Assembly (NCBI RefSeq): GCF_039596395.1 | Contig: NZ_JBCNJT010000001.1 | Span: 372,001-436,000, forward strand | Direction: 5' to 3' | Origin: Fluviicola sp. | GTDB taxonomy: Bacteria; Bacteroidota; Bacteroidia; Flavobacteriales_D; Crocinitomicaceae | Length of the DNA stretch: 64,000 nt | Shown: positions 44,489 through 52,674 of the stretch, one piece after another | Layout: each line of letters begins with the position of its first letter | How positions within the stretch are numbered: position 1 is the first letter of the stretch | Program-made: the position numbers and the translations under genes | The notes under the pieces: generated by a model | What the model was told of the DNA's origin: nothing | Database searches by the model: none | What the model saw: the letters and a program-made list of their open reading frames with translations, nothing else

Positions 44489-45244
44489 TCAACAAATAAA
44501 CGGGATTACCGCCTTTCGGTCTTTCGGGTAATCTTCAAATGTTTGCTTATACCATTTGTGATTTGCAAGAGCTCTTGGGAATAAATTGCAGAAGGTAAAG
44601 AAAGCGAAGCAAAATGCCGGCATATTCCAGCACAGGATTGCGAAACCGATCCATTCTACCAGTTCCCCGCCCAAGTTCGGCGCTGAAATGTAATTAAACG
44701 GTCCGCCATATGGGATTTTATACCCGTCTGCCGGATTCTTTCTTAAACCGATCAGAATGGTGTCTGAATAAATGTTTGTGAACATCCCGAAGACAAACAG
44801 GAAGCCTCCAACTATGAACTGCCAGGAAGTGAACCAATCCAAGGTATACGAAGAAAAATGTGACAGGTAATAACCGATCAGAAAACCGTTTGCCAGGTTG
44901 TGGAACATAGCCATCCCGACGATACTTACCGGAATCTGCTTGCCTTTTGTGCGCGTTCTGAACGGATAAATAAAGCTTCTGTTAATATAATGAGCTGTAA
45001 ACAACCCTACGATCGTCCAGTCAACGGCAGAAAGCGTTTTCGGGCCGGTGAGAATGAACGAATAAAGAACAACCAGCACAAAACCTTCCATGATCACCCA
45101 GCCCCAGCGGTTCGACATTAACGGGCCCCATTTGGAATTGGTGAATTTCCCGTATGGAGCATCTTTGAACTGAAGTCCTAAAAATGCAATGATCCCTACA
45201 CCGATCCAGGCATAGCAGAAGTAGTAAAATGTTTCTTGTGTCAT
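44489..45244 (-). CDS. Steroid 5-alpha-reductase-like (SRD5A1-like) membrane protein
   Basis: A 251-residue polytopic membrane protein of the 3-oxo-5-alpha-steroid 4-dehydrogenase family. Residues 158-200 (NIYSDTILIGLRK, GYKIPYGGPFNYISAPN) and 218-251 (AFFTFCNLFPRALANHKWY, ending KAVIPFIC) read very like the C-terminal NADPH-binding part of human SRD5A1. A Glu in GWVIMEGFV (Glu53) and Tyr93 in HYINRSFIYPF fall where, from memory, the catalytic Glu and Tyr of SRD5A2 lie. The substrate need not be a steroid. It is the last gene of a minus-strand group with an SDR enzyme 1 base upstream. Confidence 0.85.
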   Translation of the reverse strand: MTQETFYYFCYAWIGVGIIAFLGLQFKDAPYGKFTNSKWGPLMSNRWGWVIMEGFVLVVLYSFILTGPKTLSAVDWTIVGLFTAHYINRSFIYPFRTRTKGKQIPVSIVGMAMFHNLANGFLIGYYLSHFSSYTLDWFTSWQFIVGGFLFVFGMFTNIYSDTILIGLRKNPADGYKIPYGGPFNYISAPNLGGELVEWIGFAILCWNMPAFCFAFFTFCNLFPRALANHKWYKQTFEDYPKDRKAVIPFIC

Positions 45245-45245
45245 A

Positions 45246-46217
45246 CTAGTGATTCTCGCGATGCCAAGATAATAAATCTTTCATCGTTTCATCGACCGGG
45301 CGCGGATTATGTCCCAAATCTTTTTTGGCTTTCTCCGATTGAATGTGTTTGTTGCCGAATTCCAGGATTTCAATACTTTCTCTTGTCACGGAAGGATCCT
45401 GTTTCATGAGTTTGTAGTAGGTGCCGATAACCGGGAGGAAAGATTTCACCAGGCCGATCGGCACTTCAAAACACGGAATGCGTTTATTGGAAACTTTGGC
45501 AACCACGCGGGAAAGGTCTTTTAAGGTATAATAGCTTCCCCCGAGAATGTACGCTTCTCCCAATTGGCCTTGCGTCAGTGCATTGCAGACCGAGTTTGCA
45601 ACATCGCGTACATCGACCCAATCGTAGCCGCCTTTGAATACGAAAGGAATGCGTCGTTTCGCCATGGAAACAAAAGCATTGTTCTGCTTGCATTTTGCAT
45701 AATTCGGAGGGCCGAACACACAGGTAGGATTTACAACAATAATGGGTAAACCTTCTTCAAAGTATTTGCGTGCGATCATTTGCCCGTCGCGCTTGCTCTT
45801 GTCATATGAATAGGCCGAATCGGAGACAAAATTCCGCGTTTCATTCATCGGTTCATCCATCGGAAGGTGATCGTATGCATGTACGGAGGAAAGATGAACA
45901 ATCCGTTTCAGGTTGCTCGCTTTTGCGACTTTCAGCACATTTTCCAGTCCTTCGATATTGACTTTCTGTACCAGTTGGTTTTTATCCCCGTTGATGGAAA
46001 TAACGGCCGCGCAATGAATGAGGTAATCGCAGTCTTTCATTAGCTCAGTCAAAGCTGCTTCGTCATGCAAAGAACCCTTAACGGTTTCGATGTTTTTGCT
46101 TTCCAGGAAATTGCTTTTGGAATGGACCAGTGCTTTGATGGTGTAATCCCGGCGGATCAATTCTTCAATGATCGCATTCCCGATATGGCCGTTGCCGCCT
46201 GTGATAGCAACTTTCAT
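45246..46217 (-). CDS. Extended SDR (NAD-dependent epimerase/dehydratase, 3beta-HSD-like)
   Basis: A 323-residue Rossmann-fold oxidoreductase. The N-terminus has the extended-SDR nucleotide motif ITGGNGHIG (TGxxGxxG) and the active-site YSYDKSK (Tyr-x3-Lys) is near residue 143. HLSSVHAYDHLP holds the upstream catalytic Ser. The sequence leans towards the dihydroflavonol reductase/3beta-HSD/cholesterol dehydrogenase-like branch rather than sugar epimerases, but the assignment is not certain. Start codon overlaps the stop of the upstream sugar transferase by one base, and its stop is just before the 5-alpha-reductase-like gene. Confidence 0.82.
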   Translation of the reverse strand: MKVAITGGNGHIGNAIIEELIRRDYTIKALVHSKSNFLESKNIETVKGSLHDEAALTELMKDCDYLIHCAAVISINGDKNQLVQKVNIEGLENVLKVAKASNLKRIVHLSSVHAYDHLPMDEPMNETRNFVSDSAYSYDKSKRDGQMIARKYFEEGLPIIVVNPTCVFGPPNYAKCKQNNAFVSMAKRRIPFVFKGGYDWVDVRDVANSVCNALTQGQLGEAYILGGSYYTLKDLSRVVAKVSNKRIPCFEVPIGLVKSFLPVIGTYYKLMKQDPSVTRESIEILEFGNKHIQSEKAKKDLGHNPRPVDETMKDLLSWHRENH

Positions 46218-47608
46218 TATTTTCCTTTTGCTTTCACAATGATCAATACGGTATGCATCAGGATTTTCAGGTCGAGTGCAATGGATCTGTTCCGCAGATA
46301 AAGCAGGTCAAATTTCATGCGCTGGATCATTTGATCCACATTTTCGGCATAGCCGTATTTTACCTGTCCCCAGGAAGTAATTCCGGGCCTTACTTTAGTT
46401 AATTCCAGGAATTGAGGTTCGCGTACTTTGATCTGGTCAATAAAGAATTGTCGCTCCGGCCTAGGACCTACCAGGGACATATCGCCCTTCAGTACGTTGA
46501 AAAATTGCGGAAATTCATCCAAACGCGCTTTGCGCATGAACTTACCGATCGGTGTGATCCGCGGATCATCGGTACTTGAAAGCTGTGGGCCCAATTTTTC
46601 CGCATCGGTGTACATTGTACGGAACTTAATGATCTTAAACGGTTTTCCGTTCAGTCCGATGCGTTCCTGGAAAAACAGGATAGGTCCCGGAGAAGAAAGT
46701 CTCACGGCAATTGTCAGGAAAATATAGACCGGGATGAGTAAAATAATGGCAATAATGGAAAAGACTATGTCGAATAAACGCTTGGCAACGCGCTGCCAGT
46801 AAGGCATTACTTCTGCATTGACCTCCATCAGAAGCGCTCCGAAAATGTTGTTCAATTTTACTGAACCCGAAAGGATGTCATACATATCGGGAAGTACTTT
46901 GATGACAATATTTTCTCCGTTGATCCGGGAAATAATGGTTTTCAAACGTTCGTGTTCCGTACTTTCCAGAGCAATGATAATTTCTTCGATGCGGTTATCT
47001 GCAATGATTTTTTCGAGTTGGTCAACATGGCCCAGGTAAGGCATTTTGTTTTCCAGCAGTTTGTCGATGCCGTTCAGGTTCACGAACCCCACAAATTGAT
47101 TTCCGCCTCCTTTTTCGATTCCTTCTATTTCCTGGTAAATGGCCACTGCTTTTTCGGATCCTCCGATCAATAAAGTTTTAAATCCGTCTTTGCGCAAATG
47201 AATTCTTCTTACGAGAATACTGGTGATCACCAATCGGGAGAAAAAAGTAAATCCGAAGTGAAGCAGGGTCAATGTTAAAAGGGAACGGTAGTAATTCACG
47301 TACGTATTTACGTCATCGTCCAATAACAGCACAAAAAACAAGACGATTGACCCGAAAATGGTTGCAAAAGCTGTGTAGGAAAGGATTTTTAAGCGATACA
47401 ATCTTCTTACATCCTGGTACGTTCCCTGAAGTGCGTAAAACAGGAGCCAAAGTGCCGGAATGATTAGTATTCCGTAGTAAAAAGTTTGATTGAAAGAGAA
47501 TTGTTCGTGCTCAATATTTGTTTTGCGGTAATAATAAAATAACGCCCACGATAACGCCGCCGTCAGGAAATCACTCGCAATAAATAAACCTCTGAACAAT
47601 TTTTGCAT
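46217..47608 (-). CDS. Polyprenyl-phosphate sugar phosphotransferase (exopolysaccharide initiator)
   Basis: A 463-residue inner-membrane protein of the WbaP/WcaJ type. Four or five hydrophobic segments occupy residues 1-130, a Rossmann-like middle domain (GGSEKAVAIYQEIEGI) follows, and the catalytic C-terminal bacterial sugar transferase domain has RLFDIVFSIIAI, FFQERIGLNGKPFKIIKFRT and FFNVLKGDMSLVGPRPE. It transfers a sugar-1-phosphate to undecaprenyl phosphate to begin a polysaccharide unit. It lies downstream of the lipoprotein and oxidoreductase genes, so it belongs to a minus-strand surface-polymer group. Confidence 0.92.
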   Translation of the reverse strand: MQKLFRGLFIASDFLTAALSWALFYYYRKTNIEHEQFSFNQTFYYGILIIPALWLLFYALQGTYQDVRRLYRLKILSYTAFATIFGSIVLFFVLLLDDDVNTYVNYYRSLLTLTLLHFGFTFFSRLVITSILVRRIHLRKDGFKTLLIGGSEKAVAIYQEIEGIEKGGGNQFVGFVNLNGIDKLLENKMPYLGHVDQLEKIIADNRIEEIIIALESTEHERLKTIISRINGENIVIKVLPDMYDILSGSVKLNNIFGALLMEVNAEVMPYWQRVAKRLFDIVFSIIAIILLIPVYIFLTIAVRLSSPGPILFFQERIGLNGKPFKIIKFRTMYTDAEKLGPQLSSTDDPRITPIGKFMRKARLDEFPQFFNVLKGDMSLVGPRPERQFFIDQIKVREPQFLELTKVRPGITSWGQVKYGYAENVDQMIQRMKFDLLYLRNRSIALDLKILMHTVLIIVKAKGK

Positions 47609-47622
47609 TCTAACTGATAATT

Positions 47623-48483
47623 CTAGAAGTGTACCACTTTAATGTTATCGATAGAAACCTCACCCGAACTTAATCCTGCATCCAAATGCATTCTCAGATA
47701 TTGGCGATACTTAATTCCGTTGGGAGTATTGGAAACCACATCTTTCAAATCAATGTAGATCTTTTTCCATTGCAGGTTGTCGGGACTTTGCTTGTTTGCC
47801 GTATAACCACCATGATCTACGGTATTACCGCTGACTTGTCTTTCGATCATTCCTGTCAAAATAGAACTGGTGTTTTTGTAGTCGAATTCCAGGTAAACCT
47901 CAGCACCGCTCTTGGGTAAAGTGAGTTCAGGCAATAAACCGATCCACAAAGAATCCGTTGTATTCAGGGAAAGATACCCGTAATTACCCCAGGGACCATT
48001 GGTAGGAATCTGGAGATTCAAATTCGGGCTGGAATTAACGGTTTCTTTTTCAAGGGTCAGGGAAGAGCTTTCGAAATCTTCGATATCAAAATGGGTGTTC
48101 GCTTCGTAGCTGGTAACCGGGTTGAAAGTGTAAGTTTCTCCCGGATTCAACTCTAAAGTGGTTTCGAAAGCTTTCGCAAAGGGATAGATCTTTTTAGCTA
48201 CAGAAAGCCCGTTGTTTCGAATGGCAGGAAACAGTTGCACTTTGCAATTGCCGGAAACAAGCACCGGAATTTTGCAAGGCACTTCAAATACGCCGATAAC
48301 TTTTCCGTCTACATATACCCAAACGTCACTAAAATTATGAGTTAACGCTCCGGGCGACATTGCCGAATTCGGGTTTGAATTAAGTGTCCATTGATTGATC
48401 TCAAGCCAAACAGGCAGCGGATTATTCTTCACGCAACTTGACAATCCGAAGGAAAGCAAAACAAAAAAGTATAAATATTTCAT
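47623..48483 (-). CDS. Lipoprotein of unknown function
   Basis: A 286-residue lipoprotein. The signal peptide MKYLYFFVLLSFGLSSC has a lipobox (LSSC) with lipidation at Cys17. The mature part is beta-rich, with VWVYVDGKVIGVFEVPCKIP and, near the end, SIDNIKVVHF, reminiscent of surface-exposed beta-sandwich domains. No named family recognised. Position just upstream of the sugar transferase suggests a role in the same surface-polymer or envelope unit, but the gap and absence of known motifs leave this open. Confidence 0.7.
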   Translation of the reverse strand: MKYLYFFVLLSFGLSSCVKNNPLPVWLEINQWTLNSNPNSAMSPGALTHNFSDVWVYVDGKVIGVFEVPCKIPVLVSGNCKVQLFPAIRNNGLSVAKKIYPFAKAFETTLELNPGETYTFNPVTSYEANTHFDIEDFESSSLTLEKETVNSSPNLNLQIPTNGPWGNYGYLSLNTTDSLWIGLLPELTLPKSGAEVYLEFDYKNTSSILTGMIERQVSGNTVDHGGYTANKQSPDNLQWKKIYIDLKDVVSNTPNGIKYRQYLRMHLDAGLSSGEVSIDNIKVVHF

Positions 48484-48517
48484 AGATAAGCCTATCTGTA
48501 GCTAACGCAAATTTACG

Positions 48518-49516
48518 TTAATTATTGTCGAAAACCGATAGATGTGCGGATTTCAGTTTGTCAATAATTTGGTAAGCTACATCCAAAGCACGGTATGCAT
48601 CATCGATCGAAACGACAACAGGTTGATTATGAACGATGGAGTTATAAAATGAGCGCAATTCTTCCTGGATGGCGTTAGTCTTTTTAATTTCCGGTTTCAG
48701 AGCCGAAAAGTTCACATCGTCATTGAGTTGAAAGCTGAAAAATCCTGGCGCTTCTTCGTCTTTCGGTGTAATCATGATCTGGTCCACAGACTGGTTTAAG
48801 AAATCGATCACCAGGTATCCTGTTTTCTGGAAAATGCGTGTTTTTCGCATGTTGTTCAGCGACATCCGGGAAGCTGTCAGGTTGGCTACGCATCCGTTGT
48901 CGAATTCAATGCGTACGGAGGTAATATCCGGAGTTCTGCTAACTACGCTCACACCACTTGCAGAAATTCTGCGGATGGATGAATTGACACAACTCAAAAC
49001 GATGTCCAGGTCGTGGATCATTAAATCGAGGATCACCGAAACGTCTGTTCCGCGCGGATTGTATTGTGCCAGGCGGTGAATCTCAAAGAACATCGGTTTG
49101 ACGATCAACGGAGCTGCAGCCTGGAAAGCAGGATTGAATCGTTCTACATGCCCAACCTGCACAATTACACCTGCCTCGCGGGAAAGATCCAACAGGATTT
49201 TTGCCTGTTCAGTTGTTTCAGCAACCGGTTTCTCAATAAATACGTGTTTGCTGGAACGAATCGCCTTATAAGCAATGTCGTAATGATGAAGGGTAGGAGC
49301 AACCACATCTACGCAATCAGATGCATCAATGAGTGCCTGCATATCGTCCCAGCGCTTTACGTGATATTCGGAGATTGTTTTTTCGGCAGATTCATCCGAC
49401 GGATCGTAAAAACCGATCAATTCGAACAGGTCCGGCAATTCAAGCAGCAACCGGATGTGGATCCTGCCCAAATGTCCTGCTCCAAAAACACCGATTTTCA
49501 ATTTTTTATCCGCCAT
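48518..49516 (-). CDS. Gfo/Idh/MocA-family oxidoreductase
   Basis: A 332-residue NAD(P)-dependent oxidoreductase. IGVFGAGHLGRIHIRLLLELP starts a Rossmann fold (GxGxxG, residues 9-14), EKPVAETTEQA carries the conserved Lys of the EKP motif, and the C-terminal part is the usual alpha/beta substrate domain. Members act on sugars or UDP-sugars, which fits the surface-polymer genes downstream. ATG at 49516 (MADKKLKIG) is chosen because the preceding in-frame residues are unlike the family and lie in intergenic sequence. Confidence 0.87.
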   Translation of the reverse strand: MADKKLKIGVFGAGHLGRIHIRLLLELPDLFELIGFYDPSDESAEKTISEYHVKRWDDMQALIDASDCVDVVAPTLHHYDIAYKAIRSSKHVFIEKPVAETTEQAKILLDLSREAGVIVQVGHVERFNPAFQAAAPLIVKPMFFEIHRLAQYNPRGTDVSVILDLMIHDLDIVLSCVNSSIRRISASGVSVVSRTPDITSVRIEFDNGCVANLTASRMSLNNMRKTRIFQKTGYLVIDFLNQSVDQIMITPKDEEAPGFFSFQLNDDVNFSALKPEIKKTNAIQEELRSFYNSIVHNQPVVVSIDDAYRALDVAYQIIDKLKSAHLSVFDNN

Positions 49517-49683
49517 ATTACAAATGTACGGATTCACCGAAGCGAATCCCGGAACAAACAGTTGTGTTATTAACAACGCATGTTTAGTTGAAGAAATGAG
49601 CTCAGAATCTGTCTGTTACCTGGTAAATAGTCAGAATTGCGAAAAAAAATCCGTTTCCCTGTAGGAATTTTAATAGAAATGCT

Positions 49684-49691
49684 TATTTTTG
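49684..49691 (+). promoter_or_regulatory. -7 element TATTTTTG of tRNA-His
   Basis: Exact TAnnTTTG match 13 bases before the tRNA 5' end. No clear -33 TTG. Confidence 0.55.
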
Positions 49692-49703
49692 CGCCCACTT
49701 AAC

Positions 49704-49778
49704 GGAGGTTGTAGCTCAGTTGGTTAGAGCGCCGGATTGTGGTTCCGGAGGTCGCGGGTTCGAGACCCGTCTCCCTCC
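49704..49778 (+). tRNA. tRNA-His (anticodon GTG), unusual acceptor stem
   Basis: The anticodon loop TTGTGGT is held by CCGGA/TCCGG, the D-arm has GCTC/GAGC, and the T-arm is GCGGG/CCCGT with TTCGAGA. The extra 5' G typical of tRNA-His is encoded and pairs with C73. The acceptor reads GGAGGTTG against CTCCCTCC: positions 5 and 6 from the 5' G appear unpaired (T-C and T-T). CCA is not encoded. Confidence 0.9.
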
Positions 49779-49784
49779 CTCCAA

Positions 49785-49826
49785 AATAAAAAGGGCATTT
49801 TGCGATAGCGGAATGCCCTTTTTATT
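49785..49826. terminator. Bidirectional terminator after tRNA-His
   Basis: AATAAAAAGGGCATT and AATGCCCTTTTTATT pair perfectly around a 12-base loop. A second copy of the AATGCCCTTTTTTATTTT arm occurs at 49871 onward, a local duplication. Confidence 0.85.
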
Positions 49827-49939
49827 TTTCCTCAATGCTCGCACTCACTCTCACACTTTTTAATCGTAATGAATGCCCTTTTTTATTTTGGCAGTGTGAG
49901 TGATGAGATCAGAGTGTGTTTCTCATTTTACTCTCATTC

Positions 49940-50476
49940 TTATTGATGTATCCCTTCTTTAAATTCCTCGATCATTTTCCGGTTGAAAGCAGGTAAATCC
50001 TGTGGAGAGCGACTGGTAACCAATCCGTTGTCAACGACCACTTCTTCGTCCAGCCAACTTGCTCCGGCGTTTTGCAAATCAATTTTAACGGACTCAAAAG
50101 AAGTCATTTCGCGCCCTGCTACCACGCCTGCGCTGATCAATACCTGCGGACCGTGACAAATAGCTGCAACTGGTTTCTTCGCATCAAAAAAATCTTTCAC
50201 GAAATCCAATACCTTGTTTTCCCGTCTTAATTTATCGGGGTTGATCACGCCGCCGGGAATTACCAATCCATCGTATTCAGAAGCTTTTACATCGTCGATG
50301 ATATTATCAACCGGGTATTCTTTTCCCCAGTCACCTTTCGACCAGGACTTGATCGTTCCGCTTTTCAAACTCACAATTTCGGCCTGCCAGCCTTGTTTTT
50401 CAAGCGCTTCTTTCGGTGATTGCAATTCACTTTCCTCAAATCCGTCGGTAGCCAAAATGGCAATTCTCTTATCCAT
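49940..50476 (-). CDS. DJ-1/PfpI-family stress protein
   Basis: A 178-residue soluble protein of the DJ-1/PfpI superfamily. The nucleophile elbow VAAICHGP places Cys107 and His108, and a Glu in DGFEESE (14-15) is the usual acidic partner. YDGLVIPGGVINPDKLRR is the family's second signature. PfpI-like members are described as proteases or glyoxalase/deglycase-type repair enzymes; which applies is not decided by sequence. It is a single-gene unit between tRNA-His and the HhH gene. Confidence 0.87.
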   Translation of the reverse strand: MDKRIAILATDGFEESELQSPKEALEKQGWQAEIVSLKSGTIKSWSKGDWGKEYPVDNIIDDVKASEYDGLVIPGGVINPDKLRRENKVLDFVKDFFDAKKPVAAICHGPQVLISAGVVAGREMTSFESVKIDLQNAGASWLDEEVVVDNGLVTSRSPQDLPAFNRKMIEEFKEGIHQ

Positions 50477-50601
50477 AATTCCTCGTTTTTACAATTGAAA
50501 CTGTAAGTTACGGGAGCGGTGCCAGTATAAAAACCGGTTGCTGTTAAAGTGTGGTAAAGGATGTTAATAAACTAGTGAGGGTGAAAAATTTTTCAACCTT
50601 A

Positions 50602-52674
50602 CTAGAACGAAACCCGCAATTGTACCGTAATATCTGATTTCTTTGAACCTTTAATCTCTTCTGCGCCGGAACTGATCGCATTTTTGTTGGCGTAGAGGTA
50701 AGTTCCGTAACGGATCCACAAATCGCAATGTCTCAGGAATGAAAACCGGACCAGAGCGTAGGCTCTTGATCCTTGATAATAATAAGCCGGGATCGAAAAA
50801 ACGTAAAGAGCATTGTTTTCGAAGGTGTAAATCCGCGAATCGTAACTGTCTGTATCAAACAAAGCATAACGCAATGTCAGGTCAAAAGGCAATTTCTTGG
50901 GCTTAAACAGGATGTCCTGCGTAAAGATCCAACCGTCTTCCGCCGGACTGCTTTTACGATTGATGGTCACGTATTCAACCCGACTTTTCAGCGTAAAGCT
51001 TTCCAGTACTTTGTAAGACATGTTCAAGCGGTAATTGTTTTGTACCACATCTTCTATCGGAGTGATCGTTCCGTCCGAATCGCGCGAGTTTTTTTGACGG
51101 ACCTGTTGTCTGAAGCGTGCATATATTTCAAAGACTTTATTCGGCTTATAAGTCGGCTGAACTAAGAATTCATAGCCTTTTGAAGGAGCATCAACCTGGT
51201 ACTTCAGCCAGGGAAATTTGAAAAAATCGATGTAGGAACTTACCGACCATGCCGGCGCTAATCTGACCTTAATCCCGGAAAACAATCCGCTCTCATTCTG
51301 GGTGTTGCTTCCTTCTGAGAATCCGTTGTTGTAGAAGGAGAAATATCCTTTCGAGTAATTCCGGTAAATGACGGAGATGGAAACACTCGGATCTAAAATG
51401 GCCATTAGACCGTGCAGTTGCGCAAATGATTTCGAATGGGTACTGTAGGAAACTTCCCCGAAAAAGTTGACGTTTTTCAATACGAAATTATAGTCTCCGC
51501 TGATCGCCGTTGTGTTTTTTCCTCTGAATGCGTAAAGGTTGTACGGAACAGTGTCTTTTTGAAGCGGTTGGTTGTATTGCTGGTTTACGACCGCAATTCC
51601 TGCATTGAATCGAGTAGAGTTATAGCTCACGTAATTCCCGATAACCTGTTCGCTCAGTTTGTTCTTTTTGGCAATTTCACTGTTGGTACGGTGCAAACCG
51701 GAAAGATCGATTGTTGTGACAAATTCCAGATCATCTGTTAATGAATCGTTGATTCCCGAACCGTCTATTTTTTTGTTGCTGTAGAAAGTCAGCAAGTTCC
51801 ACTTTTTATACCCGATAATAGCTGCTCCTCCGCGGAAAAAACGGTTTTCATCGACAGAAGTATAAGGCCGCAGTAAATTTGCAGCTTTCTTGGATGAGAA
51901 AATATCTGCACTTTTCCCAAAAGCATATCCGCTCCAGGTATTCAATCCTTGTCCGATCTGGATTTGGTAATCACCGGCTGCAACCGCGCGTACGTATTTT
52001 CCGCCTTTGTAAAATGCGTGAAAGGAATAATAATCGAAGCCGTTTTTCTGTGAGCCTTTGAAGAATTCTTCCCCAGGGTCTTTTTCGGCGGTGAATCCCA
52101 GGCTGATGTTTGTGCGGTAAGTATAGCGGAAACGGGTGTAGTATTTATCCGCATTCCCATGATAATACCCGTTGGAATTATTCAAAATGGAATCGGAGAC
52201 CGGAGTGTATCCTTTTTTTCGTTCCGGTGTGCGCTGGTAACGGGTATACCATTCGATCTTCCCGTTTTTGATCGCATCTTTGAACGTAATGTGCAGATTT
52301 TCAAGCCGGTCGTCGACTTTGATGAAGGGAAGTACGAGTGAAATGGTGTTCAAATCCCAGTATTTCAGGGATTGAAGCTCGTAAATACTGATGAATTTCC
52401 CGAATCGTTCGATATGCAGAAGCGCATCGGTAATCTGGACTTCTGTCAGTAATCCGAGGGAACGCAATTCATCCGGGTTTGTATTATTCAGGTTAATGGG
52501 ATTGTCGTAGAAATAGTTCAGCTGATCGAAAATGTTGGTTAAATCCAGTTCTTCCGATTCGGATTGTTCCGCGATAAACTCGACCCGTTGCTGGATAATC
52601 TCATTCCGTTCCTGTCCGAAAACACAAGAGCAAATAGTGGTGAAAAAAAGCAGCAGCAGTCTATTTTTTCTCAT
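50602..52674 (-). CDS. Helix-hairpin-helix protein with a beta-barrel-like body
   Basis: A 690-residue exported protein. The signal peptide ends CVFGQ (about residue 21). Residues 55-115 contain ComEA-type helix-hairpin-helix units: NLNNTNPDELRSLGLLTEVQ, then FGKFISIYELQSLKYWD. The long remainder is rich in alternating strands with aromatic girdles (NGYYHGNADKYYTRFRYTYR; YALVRFSFLRHCDLWIRYG at the end) and finishes in a terminal beta strand ending in Phe (VQLRVSF), like an outer-membrane barrel. DNA binding at the surface is conceivable but unproven. Its start overlaps the preceding barrel gene by 14 bases. Confidence 0.75.
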   Translation of the reverse strand: MRKNRLLLLFFTTICSCVFGQERNEIIQQRVEFIAEQSESEELDLTNIFDQLNYFYDNPINLNNTNPDELRSLGLLTEVQITDALLHIERFGKFISIYELQSLKYWDLNTISLVLPFIKVDDRLENLHITFKDAIKNGKIEWYTRYQRTPERKKGYTPVSDSILNNSNGYYHGNADKYYTRFRYTYRTNISLGFTAEKDPGEEFFKGSQKNGFDYYSFHAFYKGGKYVRAVAAGDYQIQIGQGLNTWSGYAFGKSADIFSSKKAANLLRPYTSVDENRFFRGGAAIIGYKKWNLLTFYSNKKIDGSGINDSLTDDLEFVTTIDLSGLHRTNSEIAKKNKLSEQVIGNYVSYNSTRFNAGIAVVNQQYNQPLQKDTVPYNLYAFRGKNTTAISGDYNFVLKNVNFFGEVSYSTHSKSFAQLHGLMAILDPSVSISVIYRNYSKGYFSFYNNGFSEGSNTQNESGLFSGIKVRLAPAWSVSSYIDFFKFPWLKYQVDAPSKGYEFLVQPTYKPNKVFEIYARFRQQVRQKNSRDSDGTITPIEDVVQNNYRLNMSYKVLESFTLKSRVEYVTINRKSSPAEDGWIFTQDILFKPKKLPFDLTLRYALFDTDSYDSRIYTFENNALYVFSIPAYYYQGSRAYALVRFSFLRHCDLWIRYGTYLYANKNAISSGAEEIKGSKKSDITVQLRVSF

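Noticed and set aside
49704-49900. Integrated element at tRNA-His
   Set aside because: A duplicated terminator segment is present, but no integrase, no duplicated tRNA 3' end and no foreign genes were seen downstream.
52661-52674. Frameshift between the two barrel genes
   Set aside because: The 14-base overlap is between two complete genes, each with its own signal peptide and stop codon.
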